From assembly GCF_018215265.2 (NCBI RefSeq), contig NZ_CP136562.1, positions 2,232,001 through 2,296,000 of the forward strand: 64,000 bases of DNA. The letters are read 5' to 3'. Positions 39,347-48,506 of the stretch are shown here, piece after piece. Position numbers and translations under genes: made by a program. The notes below the pieces were generated by a model, which worked only from the letters and a program-made list of their open reading frames with translations, ran no database searches and was not told where the DNA came from. Numbering within the stretch: the first letter of the stretch is position 1; each line of letters starts with the position of its first letter. Source of the DNA: Paenarthrobacter sp. GOM3. GTDB lineage: Bacteria; Actinomycetota; Actinomycetes; Actinomycetales; Micrococcaceae.

Positions 39347-41473
39347 TTACGCGTTGGTGTCTGCGAGGGAGTCTTTGGCTGCGGCCGCAACTGCTTCGGC
39401 GGTGATGCCGAATTCGTTGAAGAGCCGCTTGTAGTCAGCCGAGGCGCCGAAGTGCTCCAAGGAGATGGAACGGCCTGCGTCGCCCACGAATTCCTTCCAG
39501 CCCAGTGCCAGGCCGGCTTCGACTGAGACACGGGCCTTCACCGCGGCGGGGAGCACGGACTCGCGGTAGGCCTCGTCCTGCTTGTTGAACCATTCAACGC
39601 AGGGCATGGAAACCACGCGGGCTGCGATGCCTTCGGCCTGGAGGGCTTCGCGGGCAGCGACGGCGAGCTGGACCTCTGAACCGGTGCCGATCAGGATGAC
39701 CTGCGGGTCAACCGTTTCGCCGTCCTTGGAGGCTTCGGCAAGGACGTAACCGCCCTTGGCAACACCTGAAGTGGAACCGAAGGTGTCACCCGCAGCCTCA
39801 CCTTCGCCGCGGGCGTAGGTGGGGATGTTCTGGCGGGTCAGCACAATGCCGGCCGGGTTCTCGTGGTTTTCCAGCATGGCCTTCCATGCTGCCGAGACCT
39901 CGTTGGCGTCGCCGGGGCGGACAACGTCCAGACCCGGGATGGCGCGGAGGGTCGCGAGCTGCTCCACGGGCTGGTGGGTGGGTCCGTCTTCGCCCAGGCC
40001 GATGGAGTCGTGTGTCCAGACATACAGGGACGGAACACCCATGAGGGCGCCGAGGCGGATGGCAGGGCGCTGGTAGTCGCTGAAGATCAGGAACGTGCCG
40101 GAGAAGGCGCGGGTACGGCCGTGCAGGGAGATGCCGTTCACGATCGACGCAGCAGCGTGCTCACGGATACCGAAGTGCAGGACACGACCGTATGGGTTGC
40201 CCTTCCAGGCGTCCGTGGAACGCGACGTCGGAATGAACGACGGCGAGTCCTCGATAGTGGTGTTGTTCGACTCGGCAAGGTCGGCGGAGCCGCCCCAGAG
40301 TTCGGGCAGGACCGGGCCAATAGCGTTCAGGACCTTGCCCGAGGCTGCACGGGTGGAAACGTCCTTGCCGGCCTCGAACACCGGAAGTGCAGCATCAATG
40401 CCAACGGGGAGCTTCTTGGCTTCAACGCGCTCAAGCAGTGCAGCGGCGTCGGGGTTGGCGGCCTGCCATGCTTCGAACGAGCTCTGCCAGGCAGCACGCG
40501 ATTCAGCGCCGCGGTCCAGGACCTTGCGGGCGTGCGCCAGGACTTCCTCGTCAACGTCGAAGGACTTTGCAGGGTCGAAACCGAGCACGGTCTTCAGGGC
40601 TGCAACTTCTTCGGCACCGAGGGCGGAGCCGTGGATCTTGCCGGTGTTCTGCTTCTTCGGTGCCGGGTAGCCGATGATGGTGCGCAGCGAAATGATGGAC
40701 GGCTTGTTCGTCTCAGCCTTCGCAGCCTGCAGTGCCGAGTACAGTTCCTGGACGTCTTCGACATAATCGCCGGTCTTGGTCCAGTCCACGCGCTGGGTGT
40801 GCCAGCCGTAGGCTTCGTAGCGCTTGAGGACGTCCTCGGTGAAGGCGATGTCGGTGTTGTCTTCGATGGAGATGTGGTTCTCGTCGTAGATCACTACGAG
40901 GTTGCCCAGTTCCTGGTGGCCGGCCAGGGAGGATGCCTCGGACGTGACGCCTTCCTGGAGATCGCCGTCGGATGCGATAACCCAGATGGTGTGGTCGAAC
41001 GGCGATTCGCCGGCGGGAGCATCGGCGTCGAACAGGCCGCGCTGGCGGCGCTGTGAGTAGGCGAACCCGACGGCGGACGCGAGGCCCTGGCCGAGGGGGC
41101 CGGTGGTGATCTCCACGCCGGCGGTGTGCTTGTACTCGGGGTGCCCCGGGGTGAGCGAACCCCACGTGCGCAGCGCCTCAAGATCCTTCAATTCCAGGCC
41201 ATAGCCGGAAAGGAAAAGCTGGATGTAGAGCGTCAGCGAGGTGTGGCCGGGGGACAGGACGAACCGGTCACGGCCAATCCAGTCCGGGTTCTTCGGGTCG
41301 TGGCGCATCAGCTTCTGGAACAGCAGGTACGCTGCCGGAGCCAAGCTCATTGCCGTACCAGGGTGGCCGTTACCGACCTTCTCCACGGCGTCGGCGGCCA
41401 ACACGCGAACGGTGTCAACAGCCTTCTTGTCCAGATCGGTCCATGACAGTTCTTGCTCTTCCAAATGTGGCAC
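39347..41473 (-). CDS. tkt: Transketolase
   Basis: A 708-residue thiamine-diphosphate enzyme of the non-oxidative pentose phosphate pathway. [19 protein letters not shown] (about 36-54), [15 protein letters not shown], and the ThDP motif [20 protein letters not shown] are present; the middle domain has [19 protein letters not shown] and [20 protein letters not shown]. The start is GTG; no TAnnnT box lies close upstream, so a longer leader is likely. It is first in the operon and faces ctaB across a 426-bp gap. Confidence 0.97.
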   Translation of the reverse strand: MPHLEEQELSWTDLDKKAVDTVRVLAADAVEKVGNGHPGTAMSLAPAAYLLFQKLMRHDPKNPDWIGRDRFVLSPGHTSLTLYIQLFLSGYGLELKDLEALRTWGSLTPGHPEYKHTAGVEITTGPLGQGLASAVGFAYSQRRQRGLFDADAPAGESPFDHTIWVIASDGDLQEGVTSEASSLAGHQELGNLVVIYDENHISIEDNTDIAFTEDVLKRYEAYGWHTQRVDWTKTGDYVEDVQELYSALQAAKAETNKPSIISLRTIIGYPAPKKQNTGKIHGSALGAEEVAALKTVLGFDPAKSFDVDEEVLAHARKVLDRGAESRAAWQSSFEAWQAANPDAAALLERVEAKKLPVGIDAALPVFEAGKDVSTRAASGKVLNAIGPVLPELWGGSADLAESNNTTIEDSPSFIPTSRSTDAWKGNPYGRVLHFGIREHAAASIVNGISLHGRTRAFSGTFLIFSDYQRPAIRLGALMGVPSLYVWTHDSIGLGEDGPTHQPVEQLATLRAIPGLDVVRPGDANEVSAAWKAMLENHENPAGIVLTRQNIPTYARGEGEAAGDTFGSTSGVAKGGYVLAEASKDGETVDPQVILIGTGSEVQLAVAAREALQAEGIAARVVSMPCVEWFNKQDEAYRESVLPAAVKARVSVEAGLALGWKEFVGDAGRSISLEHFGASADYKRLFNEFGITAEAVAAAAKDSLADTNA

Positions 41474-41899
41474 GAAAACCGAGCCCCTCTCTGTGCTGAC
41501 GGCAGGCGTACGGACAGCACGCAGGAAGCACAGGATGGCGCCCGCTGCAATGTGTCTACCAGCCGTTCACCATTGAAACGTTGATCTCTCATCCAGACGC
41601 ACGGATATCCGAGAATACGGTTTCCCGGATGGTCAACGTGTGCTGATCTGCTCACCAGCTTAGCCCTAAACGTGTCATGGAACTCAGGGAATCCCACTAA
41701 CTGGACAGAAATTCCCTTATATGAATCACGATGGCCCGGCGCGGGAGTGAAGATTCGGAAACATTGACGATTTTTGCGGACATTGGGCCACTTCCGGCCA
41801 CGGTATGATATTTGGAGGCCACCAGCGGTTCAGGCGCCCGTGTTTGCTTTCGAAAACCGGGACGGCAGCCGCTGCGAGAACCCCAGAGCATAGAACAGA
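41474..41899. other. 426-bp divergent intergenic region between tkt and ctaB
   Basis: No gene is seen here. It must hold the promoters of both neighbours. A weak inverted repeat, ACGTTGA (41578-41584) and TCAACGT (41633-41639), lies on the tkt side; the second arm overlaps a minus-strand TTGACC (41636 to 41631), a possible -35 box. TATGAT at 41814-41819 is a possible -10 box for ctaB, giving a leader of about 75-80 nt. Confidence 0.5.
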
Positions 41900-42862
41900 G
41901 TGACTGCCGCCGTGAGCACAACTGATACGCCCGTCAACGCGTCCCCGGCCCGGGGAAGCATTGGAATGTCCCGTAAATTCAAGGCGTATCTGGCTCTGAC
42001 CAAACCCCGTGTCATCGAACTCCTGCTGGTCAGCACGCTGCCCACCATGATCTTTGCGCAGCGGGGATTCCCCTCCATTGGGCTGATCCTGGCAACTTTG
42101 GTCGGTGGCGCCTTCGCAGCTGGCAGTGCCGGGGTTTTCAACTGCTACATCGACCGCGACATTGACAAACTGATGCACCGGACCGAGAAGCGTCCGCTGG
42201 TCACCGGCGAAGTGACTCCCCGGGAAGCACTGGTCTTCGCCTGGATCCTTGGTGCCGCTTCCATCGCGATCCTCTGGTTCGGCGCGAATCCTTTGTCCGC
42301 ATGGCTGGGCCTGGGGGCCATCGTTTTCTACGTGGTGATCTACACCATGATTCTTAAGCGCCGCACTGCCCAGAACATCGTCTGGGGCGGCGCGGCCGGT
42401 TGCTTCCCGGTCCTCATCGCCTGGGCTGCTGTCACCAACACCGTCGAGTGGCCGGCGATCGTCCTCTTCATGGTCATCTTCCTTTGGACGCCTCCGCACT
42501 ACTGGCCGCTGTCCATGCGCTACGGCGAGGATTACCGGAACGCCAACGTGCCCATGCTTGGAGCCATCGCCGGCGCCAAGGTGGTCTCCGTACAGGTAGT
42601 TCTTTACGCCTGGGCCATGGTCGCCTGCTCGCTCCTGATGATTCCTGTCGGCGGAGCTGGCTGGGTCTACACCATTGCTGCCGTCGCTGCCGGTGCCTGG
42701 TTCCTGTACGAGAGCCACGCCCTCTACAAGCGTGCACAGGGCGGCGACGTCTCCAACAAGGGAGCCATGAAGGTCTTCCACGGGTCCATCAGCTACCTGA
42801 CGCTGCTGTTCATCGCGCTGGCAGTCGATCCCTTCATTGGTTCACCGCTTATCGGCGGCTAA
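41900..42862 (+). CDS. ctaB: Protoheme IX farnesyltransferase (heme O synthase)
   Basis: A 320-residue membrane prenyltransferase of the UbiA family that converts heme B to heme O for cytochrome oxidase. About nine hydrophobic helices are seen. The first Asp-rich motif is [20 protein letters not shown] (about 81-100), and the second conserved loop has [40 protein letters not shown] is typical of CtaB. The GTG start at 41900 is one choice; a GTG 12 bp downstream would also fit. ctaA, the next enzyme of the pathway, lies about 5 kb away beyond an exporter cassette. Confidence 0.96.
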   Translation: MTAAVSTTDTPVNASPARGSIGMSRKFKAYLALTKPRVIELLLVSTLPTMIFAQRGFPSIGLILATLVGGAFAAGSAGVFNCYIDRDIDKLMHRTEKRPLVTGEVTPREALVFAWILGAASIAILWFGANPLSAWLGLGAIVFYVVIYTMILKRRTAQNIVWGGAAGCFPVLIAWAAVTNTVEWPAIVLFMVIFLWTPPHYWPLSMRYGEDYRNANVPMLGAIAGAKVVSVQVVLYAWAMVACSLLMIPVGGAGWVYTIAAVAAGAWFLYESHALYKRAQGGDVSNKGAMKVFHGSISYLTLLFIALAVDPFIGSPLIGG

Positions 42863-42887
42863 GCCGGCTCTTCAGTTACCCCAACGC

Positions 42888-42932
42888 AAAGGCACGACGC
42901 CGCCACTTACCCGGGTGCGGCGTCGTGCCTTT
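42888..42932 (+). terminator. Terminator after ctaB
   Basis: A 16-bp perfect stem, AAAGGCACGACGCCGC with GCGGCGTCGTGCCTTT, around a 13-base loop, with the run CCTTTTGC at the end. Confidence 0.85.
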
Positions 42933-42964
42933 TGCTTTCACCCACCGCACCACGCCTCTAACAC

Positions 42965-43059
42965 CACCTATGCGGCTTCCTTCAACACCTAGTTCAGGGC
43001 TCCCAGCACTCATTTTCAGCGCCATCACCACCTAGTTGTGCTGGATGACGACTAGGTGT
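42965..43059. repeat. Cluster of CACCTAGT motifs upstream of the I36-type gene
   Basis: CACCTAGT occurs exactly at 42986-42993 and 43029-43036 and in reverse (ACTAGGTG) at 43051-43058; a near copy, CACCTATG, is at 42965-42972. The second and third form an inverted pair spaced by 14 bp. They end 70 bp before the next start codon. They look like operator half-sites, though a decayed repeat is possible. Confidence 0.5.
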
Positions 43060-43086
43060 CGCAACATACCCCCTACCGTTCGAAGC

Positions 43087-43102
43087 GGAACAAAGCTGTT
43101 CC
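43087..43102 (+). promoter_or_regulatory. Inverted repeat GGAACA-N4-TGTTCC before the I36-type gene
   Basis: GGAACA (43087-43092) and TGTTCC (43097-43102) are perfect arms around AAGC, 26 bp before the ATG. This could be an operator or a small leader hairpin. Confidence 0.35.
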
Positions 43103-43128
43103 ATTTCCGACGAAGATCTGGGGAAGCG

Positions 43129-43509
43129 ATGAAGAAGCTATTGCGTACTGCCGGAGTGATGACCATTGCCGGGGCTTCGGTCCTGACGGGCGTTTCCGCC
43201 GCCCAGGCCGCCCCGGCATGTTCCACGGCAAGGGTGTGCCTCTACGACGATTATTGGTTTACCGGAACGCAGCGAACCTTCGGCTGGGTGACCTCCAACG
43301 TCGGGACGGCCGCGAACGACAAGGCAAGTTCCCTGGTGGTAGGGCCACCCGCTGACCCGGCTTCTCCGTACGTCTATTTCTACGTTGATGACAACTTCTC
43401 CGGGTACAGCATCATCTTCCGGGGCGGGAACGCCATGAACGACCTGAGGGGCAGTGCCATGGTGGCGGGCAGGAACTGGGACGACGAAATTACGAGCGTC
43501 TGGGGCTGA
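43129..43509 (+). CDS. Secreted peptidase inhibitor I36-type (beta/gamma-crystallin-like) protein
   Basis: A 126-residue exported protein. The signal peptide is MKKLLRTAGVMTIAGASVLT then GVSAAQA, with likely cleavage after AQA at residue 27. The mature 99 residues contain CSTARVCLYDDYWFTG and YFYVDDNFSGYSIIFRGG, then NAMNDLRGSAMVAGRNWDDE, which resemble the peptidase inhibitor family I36 fold (the Streptomyces metalloprotease inhibitor type, beta/gamma-crystallin-like) and contain two Cys likely to form a disulfide. GGGGAAG at 43120-43126 precedes the ATG. It heads a four-gene block with a lipoprotein, an adaptor and an ABC exporter. The actual target is unknown; many members of the family have no tested activity. 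Confidence 0.8.
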   Translation: MKKLLRTAGVMTIAGASVLTGVSAAQAAPACSTARVCLYDDYWFTGTQRTFGWVTSNVGTAANDKASSLVVGPPADPASPYVYFYVDDNFSGYSIIFRGGNAMNDLRGSAMVAGRNWDDEITSVWG

Positions 43510-43513
43510 CGGA

Positions 43514-44422
43514 TTGCGCAGTGCAACGACCCTGCTTCAAGCCGTAGGCAGTGCTGTGACGATGCTGGTGGTTTCGGGCATCGTCACGGCCTGTTCGCCC
43601 GTGGGCCAAGTCCCGGCCGCGCCACCGTCGACGCCGAGCCTTCCTGTTGTGGATCGCGCAGCAGGAGCAGGTGCGCGGGCGGTCCTCAACGAGGCCACTG
43701 GAGAGGTTGTGCTCCCGATGAGTGCCTACTGGTACTCCGACCGGGAGAACGTCCTGGTCAATTCCGCGGTGGCATTCCTGATCTACGACTGCGTCGAGGA
43801 CGCCGGATTCACCGTCGCGCCTTGGGGTGGCGACGGCAAAGCGCTTCAAGACCGCCGATACGGGCAGTGGTCCAAGACACTGGCTGCAAAAAACGGCGTC
43901 AAGCCCGAGATCCGCAAGATTCCCGGTGTAATGCCGGAACAACCGGACCGGCCCGCCCTCAGCGCAGAGCACCAGCAGGCAGAAACCAAGTGCAGCAACA
44001 CAGTGGGGCGGGCCGGTTTCCCGGAATTCCTTGAAGGCTTGGCCGGTGATTTGTCAGTCCAGCAACAGATTACCCAGGACGCCGTGGGGCTCACGGCCCG
44101 TGACCCGGAATATCTGGCGTATCGAGAAGACTGGCAGCAGTGCCTGGCTGAGAAGGGCCTGAAACTGGTGGCTGGCGACACCTGGACTGTCGCGTCGGGT
44201 GGCTCCAAGGAAGACGAGATCCGCGTGGCGGTACTCGACGTTGACTGCAAGGAATCCAGTGGTGGCGCCAGAAAACCTTATGACATCTTCGCGCAGTACC
44301 AAGCGGCCTTGATGAAAGGCCATCAGGCCGAGCTCAACGTCCTGGCTGAACAGAAGGCGGCGGCTGTTGAGAGAGCCAAACAGGTTCTTCGCGACCACGG
44401 CGTGGCCGATGCGAGGCTCTGA
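43514..44422 (+). CDS. Lipoprotein of unknown function with paired C-x4-G motifs
   Basis: I do not recognise a named family. Read from the TTG at 43514, the protein has 302 residues and a lipoprotein signal peptide ending VTAC at Cys27; GGGG at 43502-43505 may serve the TTG. An ATG 60 bp upstream would put about 20 hydrophilic residues before the signal, less likely. The mature part has four Cys: YDCVEDAGF, TKCSNTVGR, QQCLAEKGL and DVDCKESSG. Two follow a C-x4-G-F/L pattern, and all may pair in disulfides. The C-terminal 50 residues look helical (ALMKGHQAELNVLAEQKAAA). It overlaps or abuts the adaptor gene, so it probably works with the exporter at the outer face of the membrane. Confidence 0.65.
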   Translation: MRSATTLLQAVGSAVTMLVVSGIVTACSPVGQVPAAPPSTPSLPVVDRAAGAGARAVLNEATGEVVLPMSAYWYSDRENVLVNSAVAFLIYDCVEDAGFTVAPWGGDGKALQDRRYGQWSKTLAAKNGVKPEIRKIPGVMPEQPDRPALSAEHQQAETKCSNTVGRAGFPEFLEGLAGDLSVQQQITQDAVGLTARDPEYLAYREDWQQCLAEKGLKLVAGDTWTVASGGSKEDEIRVAVLDVDCKESSGGARKPYDIFAQYQAALMKGHQAELNVLAEQKAAAVERAKQVLRDHGVADARL

Positions 44423-44444
44423 GACGAGCCTCGACGGTCCCGCC

Positions 44445-45554
44445 ATGAAACGCGTACCCCGCTGGTGGCTTGTGGTGGTGGCTGTTGTCGTGGCGCTGTC
44501 GGGGATGTTTGCTGCCTATTGGGCCGGCTCGCAAGCTGCTTCCATGGCAACCTCAACACAGGACACCCCTGAGGTGATTCCTGTGTCGGCCACCGTCGAG
44601 CGCCGGGCTGTGGCCCAACAAGTCACTGTTGCCGGGAAAGTGGTGGCCGGCAAAACGTCGCCAGTCACCGCGAGTCTTACGGATGGGATAGACAGGTTGG
44701 TCCTTACTTCCACACCCAAGGCCGTGGGAGATCCCGTGGCGCCAGGTGAGTTGCTGGCTGTCGTATCCGGACGTCCCCTTCTGGTGATGCCTGCCAACGT
44801 TCCGATGTATCGGGACTTGGTGGCCGGCGACTCCGGCCCGGACGTCCGGGCGCTGCAAGAGGGCCTGGCTGGGTTCGGGTTTGCCGTGAAGGCAACCGGG
44901 ACCTTTGACCAGCAGACCCAAGATGCCCTTGAAGCCTGGTACAAAGCCGCGGGATTCTTCGCCCCCACTTCATCCATCGTCGACGCAAGCAACAAGTCCG
45001 CACCTGCAGTGATGTTTCGTTGGCGGGACTTCGTTCAGGTTCCGGGTGATACCGGACGAGTTGCTTCGATTGCCGCGACTGGCGCGGTGCTTGCAGAGGA
45101 TGGCGTGGTGGCACAGATCTCCATAGCCGAAGACACGATCGTAGCCAGGGCCACCGTGCTCCAAGCCGGGAACTTCGCCGTCGGATCCTCAGTGACAGTC
45201 AGGGCAGGAACGGTAAGTGTGAATACCTCAGTGACGGCTGCCGGCGCATTCACTGAGGGTGACAGTGGCAACAATGTTGTGCCGGGGATGGACATTACGT
45301 TTCCCATCCCTCCAGGGACCGTTGGCTTGGCACCTGGACAGTCCGTCACGGCGACGTCCGGAAGCGTGCCGGCCGAGTCGCTCGCGGTGCCGCTCATTGC
45401 CATTCGACAGGAGTCGGGAATCGCCTACGTCCAACTTGGCGCGGACGAGGGTTCGAAGCGGATAGACGTCACAGTGACAGCCCAGGCTGACGGTTGGGCT
45501 GCGTTGGCCGACGTCCAAGGCATTGCCGTGGGCGACAAGGTTCTGCTGCCGTGA
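44445..45554 (+). CDS. Membrane-anchored adaptor with peptidoglycan-binding domain (HlyD/MacA-like)
   Basis: A 369-residue protein with one N-terminal membrane helix (RVPRWWLVVVAVVVALSGMF) and the rest outside. Residues about 45-115 look like the lipoyl/barrel part of membrane-fusion adaptors (VSATVERRAVAQQVTVAGKV and AVGDPVAPGELLAVVSGRPL). Residues about 120-170 form a PG_binding_1 domain, YRDLVAGDSGPDVRALQEGL followed by TFDQQTQDALEAWYKAAGF. A C-terminal beta-rich part follows. This architecture is common beside Gram-positive MacB-type exporters. I chose the ATG at 44445; an ATG at 44409 is in frame and would overlap the lipoprotein gene. The stop overlaps the start of the ABC gene (GTGA). 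Confidence 0.78.
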   Translation: MKRVPRWWLVVVAVVVALSGMFAAYWAGSQAASMATSTQDTPEVIPVSATVERRAVAQQVTVAGKVVAGKTSPVTASLTDGIDRLVLTSTPKAVGDPVAPGELLAVVSGRPLLVMPANVPMYRDLVAGDSGPDVRALQEGLAGFGFAVKATGTFDQQTQDALEAWYKAAGFFAPTSSIVDASNKSAPAVMFRWRDFVQVPGDTGRVASIAATGAVLAEDGVVAQISIAEDTIVARATVLQAGNFAVGSSVTVRAGTVSVNTSVTAAGAFTEGDSGNNVVPGMDITFPIPPGTVGLAPGQSVTATSGSVPAESLAVPLIAIRQESGIAYVQLGADEGSKRIDVTVTAQADGWAALADVQGIAVGDKVLLP

Positions 45555-47518
45555 GCGCTGAAGGGCAGCTCGCGCCCAGCATCGACCCGCTCGGGGTGGA
45601 CCCCCTGATCTCCCTGCGGCATGTCAGCCGGGAGTTTCCCGGGGCCAAAGCCGTGGAAGACGTGAACCTGGACATTCGGGCAGGGGAATTCCTGGCTGTC
45701 GTGGGGCCCTCCGGCTCCGGCAAATCGACCCTGCTCAACATCCTGGGCCTGTTGGACGCGCCGACTGGCGGAACGTATGTAGTGATGGGCGCCGATGTCG
45801 GTGTTCTCCCGATCAGCCAGCGGGCGGAACTCCGGGCAAGGACCTTCGGGTTCATTTTTCAGGAGTCCCACATGGTGGGACGGGACGCCGCTGCCAGAAA
45901 CGCAGTTCTTGGGCTTCGCTCTCGGGGGGTTGCCTGGAAAGAGCAGAAGCGCTTGGTTATTCCCGCCTTACGCAGGTTCGGCCTGGAGGACAGGGCAAAA
46001 ACCCCCGCCTCCTTGCTCTCCGGCGGAGAGCGGCAACGCCTGGCCATTGCACGGGCGGTCATCGGGGCGCCCACTGTGGTTCTGGCCGATGAACCCACCG
46101 GAAGCCTGGACACCGCCAACGGACGGGTGGTGGTCGATCATCTACGGCAGCTACAGAAGGGCGGCACCACGGTAGTTGTGGTCACGCATGACCCTGGCAT
46201 CGCAGCTTCCGCGGACCGAACCATCACCATGCGGGACGGACGCATTATTGACGACACGGGACCCGTTTTCCCTGCAGAACAGGGCGGACAGAAACACTTC
46301 ACAGCCGGCGAACATCCTCCCAGTTTGGACCGGCGTCGCAGGCATGAGGTCATCGACCTTGTCGCTGACGCGCTGTCTGCCCTGACCACCCGCCCAGCCA
46401 AGGCCCTGCTGTTGGTTCTTGCTTTCCTTTTGGGCAGTGGTGGGCTGGTCGCCGCCGTCAGCCTCAGTGAAAGTGCCGCCGTCAAGGTTTCCGCACGCAT
46501 AGACTCGGCGGCCAATGATGAAGTCCGGGCCACACGGGTGGGCGGTTACGATTCCTGGGCGGCTGTATCGACAGATCTGATGGCGTCGAGCCTTCTTCCC
46601 GGCGTCACCGCTGCCGGCGTGGTCGCCGAAATCCCGGCCAGCGAGGCACAGCCTTCGACGTTCCGGCCGGGTTCCGTCCCGGAAGCACCTACATTCGGTG
46701 GTGCTGTCCTCATTGCAGACGCCGCCTACCTCCGCCTGCAGGGCGCCAACGTTTCCTACGGTGATATCGCTCTGCTTGACCATTCATTCGGGGCACCGGT
46801 GGCCTTCCTGGGCCGGGACGCCGCGCGTCAATTGGGCGTAGCGAAGCCAGGCCCCGGCGTCGTGGTCTGGCTCTATGGGCAACCCGTATCAGTGGTGGGA
46901 ATCATCAACAACCCCGGACGCGACCCCATTCTGGATGGCGCTGTGGTGGTGGGCGTTGGGTCGTATCCAATTGCTTCAAACAAGATGGCTGCCACCCTGG
47001 TCCTTCGTACCCGCACGGGCGCGCCGGCCGCCATAGCAGAAGCGCTCCCCAAGGCCCTGAGTCCCGCATCACCGGAAGCAGTCGAGGTGCAGACCGTTGC
47101 TGATCTCAGGGAGCTCAAACACGGGATCAACACTGACCTGGGTCGAATGGTTGCCATGGTTTCGGTAATACTCCTGGCAATCGCAAGCTTGAGCGCAGGC
47201 ACAACAATGTATGTGGGGGTCTTGGCACGGACGCAGGAGATAGCGCTGAGGCTGGCCCTCGGTATGCGCAGGGGCGCCTTGGCGTCCATGTTTCTGGTGG
47301 AGGGTGCGTTGGTGGGTACGCTGGGCGGGGTTGCCGGTGCCGCCGCAGGAATGGTCGCTGCCCTTGCCTATTCGGCGAACGAGGGCTGGCTGCCCGTTAT
47401 ACCGGCGGATGCGGCCATCCTGGGTATCGCGGCGGGTCTGCTGAGCGGCACCCTGTCAGCGGTCTATCCGGCAGTGGTGGCGTCGCGGGCGAACCCCGCC
47501 CAGCTCATCCGCAGCTAA
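45551..47518 (+). CDS. MacB-type ABC exporter, ATPase fused to FtsX-like permease
   Basis: A 655-residue fusion. The N-terminal 235 residues are an ABC ATPase of the MacB/LolD group: Walker [18 protein letters not shown], signature LLSGGERQRLAIARA, Walker B VVLADEPTGSLD and the H-loop VVTHDP. A membrane helix near residue 290 (ALLLVLAFLLGSGGLVAAVS) is followed by an extracellular domain and then three C-terminal helices (MVAMVSVILLAIASL onward), the FtsX/MacB topology. In Bacillus-type systems the two parts are separate genes (YknY, YknZ). Mechanotransmission exporters of this class move peptides, antibiotics or lipoproteins; the cargo here is unknown. The GTG start overlaps the adaptor stop by 4 bp. 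Its stop overlaps that of ctaA. Confidence 0.85.
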   Translation: MSAEGQLAPSIDPLGVDPLISLRHVSREFPGAKAVEDVNLDIRAGEFLAVVGPSGSGKSTLLNILGLLDAPTGGTYVVMGADVGVLPISQRAELRARTFGFIFQESHMVGRDAAARNAVLGLRSRGVAWKEQKRLVIPALRRFGLEDRAKTPASLLSGGERQRLAIARAVIGAPTVVLADEPTGSLDTANGRVVVDHLRQLQKGGTTVVVVTHDPGIAASADRTITMRDGRIIDDTGPVFPAEQGGQKHFTAGEHPPSLDRRRRHEVIDLVADALSALTTRPAKALLLVLAFLLGSGGLVAAVSLSESAAVKVSARIDSAANDEVRATRVGGYDSWAAVSTDLMASSLLPGVTAAGVVAEIPASEAQPSTFRPGSVPEAPTFGGAVLIADAAYLRLQGANVSYGDIALLDHSFGAPVAFLGRDAARQLGVAKPGPGVVVWLYGQPVSVVGIINNPGRDPILDGAVVVGVGSYPIASNKMAATLVLRTRTGAPAAIAEALPKALSPASPEAVEVQTVADLRELKHGINTDLGRMVAMVSVILLAIASLSAGTTMYVGVLARTQEIALRLALGMRRGALASMFLVEGALVGTLGGVAGAAAGMVAALAYSANEGWLPVIPADAAILGIAAGLLSGTLSAVYPAVVASRANPAQLIRS

Positions 47519-48459
47519 CGCTGCTGGCTGGAACGTGCGACGTCGGCCGCATTGGTTGAGGCGCTCATCAGCACCGCAGCGCCAAGCATGTGGGCGCCCA
47601 CCAGCAGGGCAGGAATACCGTTGTAGTACTGGGTAAAACCGATGACGGCCTGGAGCAAGGTCACGCCCAAGAGGAGGTATGTCGCCGTTCGGAACGGTCC
47701 GACAAGCTTGTGCCGGAACACCAAGTAGAGGGCGAAAAGGGTTCCGCCGGTGATCAGGTAGGCAGGGACGGCGTGGATGTGCGAGAAAAGGTCCCAGTCA
47801 AGGTCGTTGCGTGGCGCATCGGCGTCGCCGGCGTGCGGTCCCGCTCCTGTGACCACGACGCCCAGCATGACGGAGAGCGCCGAGAACACTGCAACAGCGA
47901 GCATGAGCGGACGGGCAACTGTCGGCAGTACAGGCAGGGTGCGGTTCATGAACTTGCCGGTGCGGCCGTAAGCCCGGTTGACCAGCAGGGTAGCGAGCAC
48001 CACCAAAGCCATGGAGACCAGGAAGTGCAGGCCCACCACCCAGGGGTTGAGGCCGGACAGGACAGTGATACCACCGATGAGTGCCTGAGCCGGGATGCTG
48101 GCCAGAAGTCCCAATGCCAGCAGGAAAAGGTCGCGGCGCTCCTTGCGAAGGTTCCACAAGTACACCAGCATCAGTGCCGCAACGGCAGCCAGTGCGAAGG
48201 TCAGCAGACGGTTGCCGAACTCGATGAACCCGTGAACACCCATTTCCGGCGTGTTCACCAGCGAGTCACTGGTGCAGCGAGGCCAAGTGGGACAGCCCAG
48301 GCCGGAAGCTGTAAGGCGGACTGCTCCACCGGTGACAACCAGGACTGTCTGCCCAATGAGCGAGAACAGGGCGAGACGGCGGACCGTCTTGTTGACCTCG
48401 GTCGGCAACTTGGACGTCAGTCGCTGGACGGTTTTCGGGAGGCGCGAAGCCGTGCTCAC
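47515..48459 (-). CDS. ctaA: Heme A synthase (COX15/CtaA family)
   Basis: A 314-residue membrane enzyme that turns heme O into heme A. About eight hydrophobic helices are seen. Conserved His/Glu landmarks are VTGGAVRLTASGLGCPTWPR with the actinobacterial Cys, HGFIEFGNRLLTF, VVGLHFLVSMALV, HIHAVPAY and VGAHMLGAAVL. The start is uncertain: the GTG at 48459 gives MSTASRLPKTVQ, and a GTG at 48498 would add 13 residues. It may be co-transcribed with the ABC-2 transporter upstream. It converges on the MacB-type gene with a 4-bp stop overlap. Confidence 0.94.
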   Translation of the reverse strand: MSTASRLPKTVQRLTSKLPTEVNKTVRRLALFSLIGQTVLVVTGGAVRLTASGLGCPTWPRCTSDSLVNTPEMGVHGFIEFGNRLLTFALAAVAALMLVYLWNLRKERRDLFLLALGLLASIPAQALIGGITVLSGLNPWVVGLHFLVSMALVVLATLLVNRAYGRTGKFMNRTLPVLPTVARPLMLAVAVFSALSVMLGVVVTGAGPHAGDADAPRNDLDWDLFSHIHAVPAYLITGGTLFALYLVFRHKLVGPFRTATYLLLGVTLLQAVIGFTQYYNGIPALLVGAHMLGAAVLMSASTNAADVARSSQQR

Positions 48460-48506
48460 AGTTTTCTCACTTCTCAGTTCTGCATTGTTGGTTGATACCG
48501 GGCTGG

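Noticed and set aside
41631..41636. tkt promoter built on the minus-strand TTGACC
   Set aside because: No good -10 hexamer lies at 16-19 bp from it; only mentioned within the intergenic entry.
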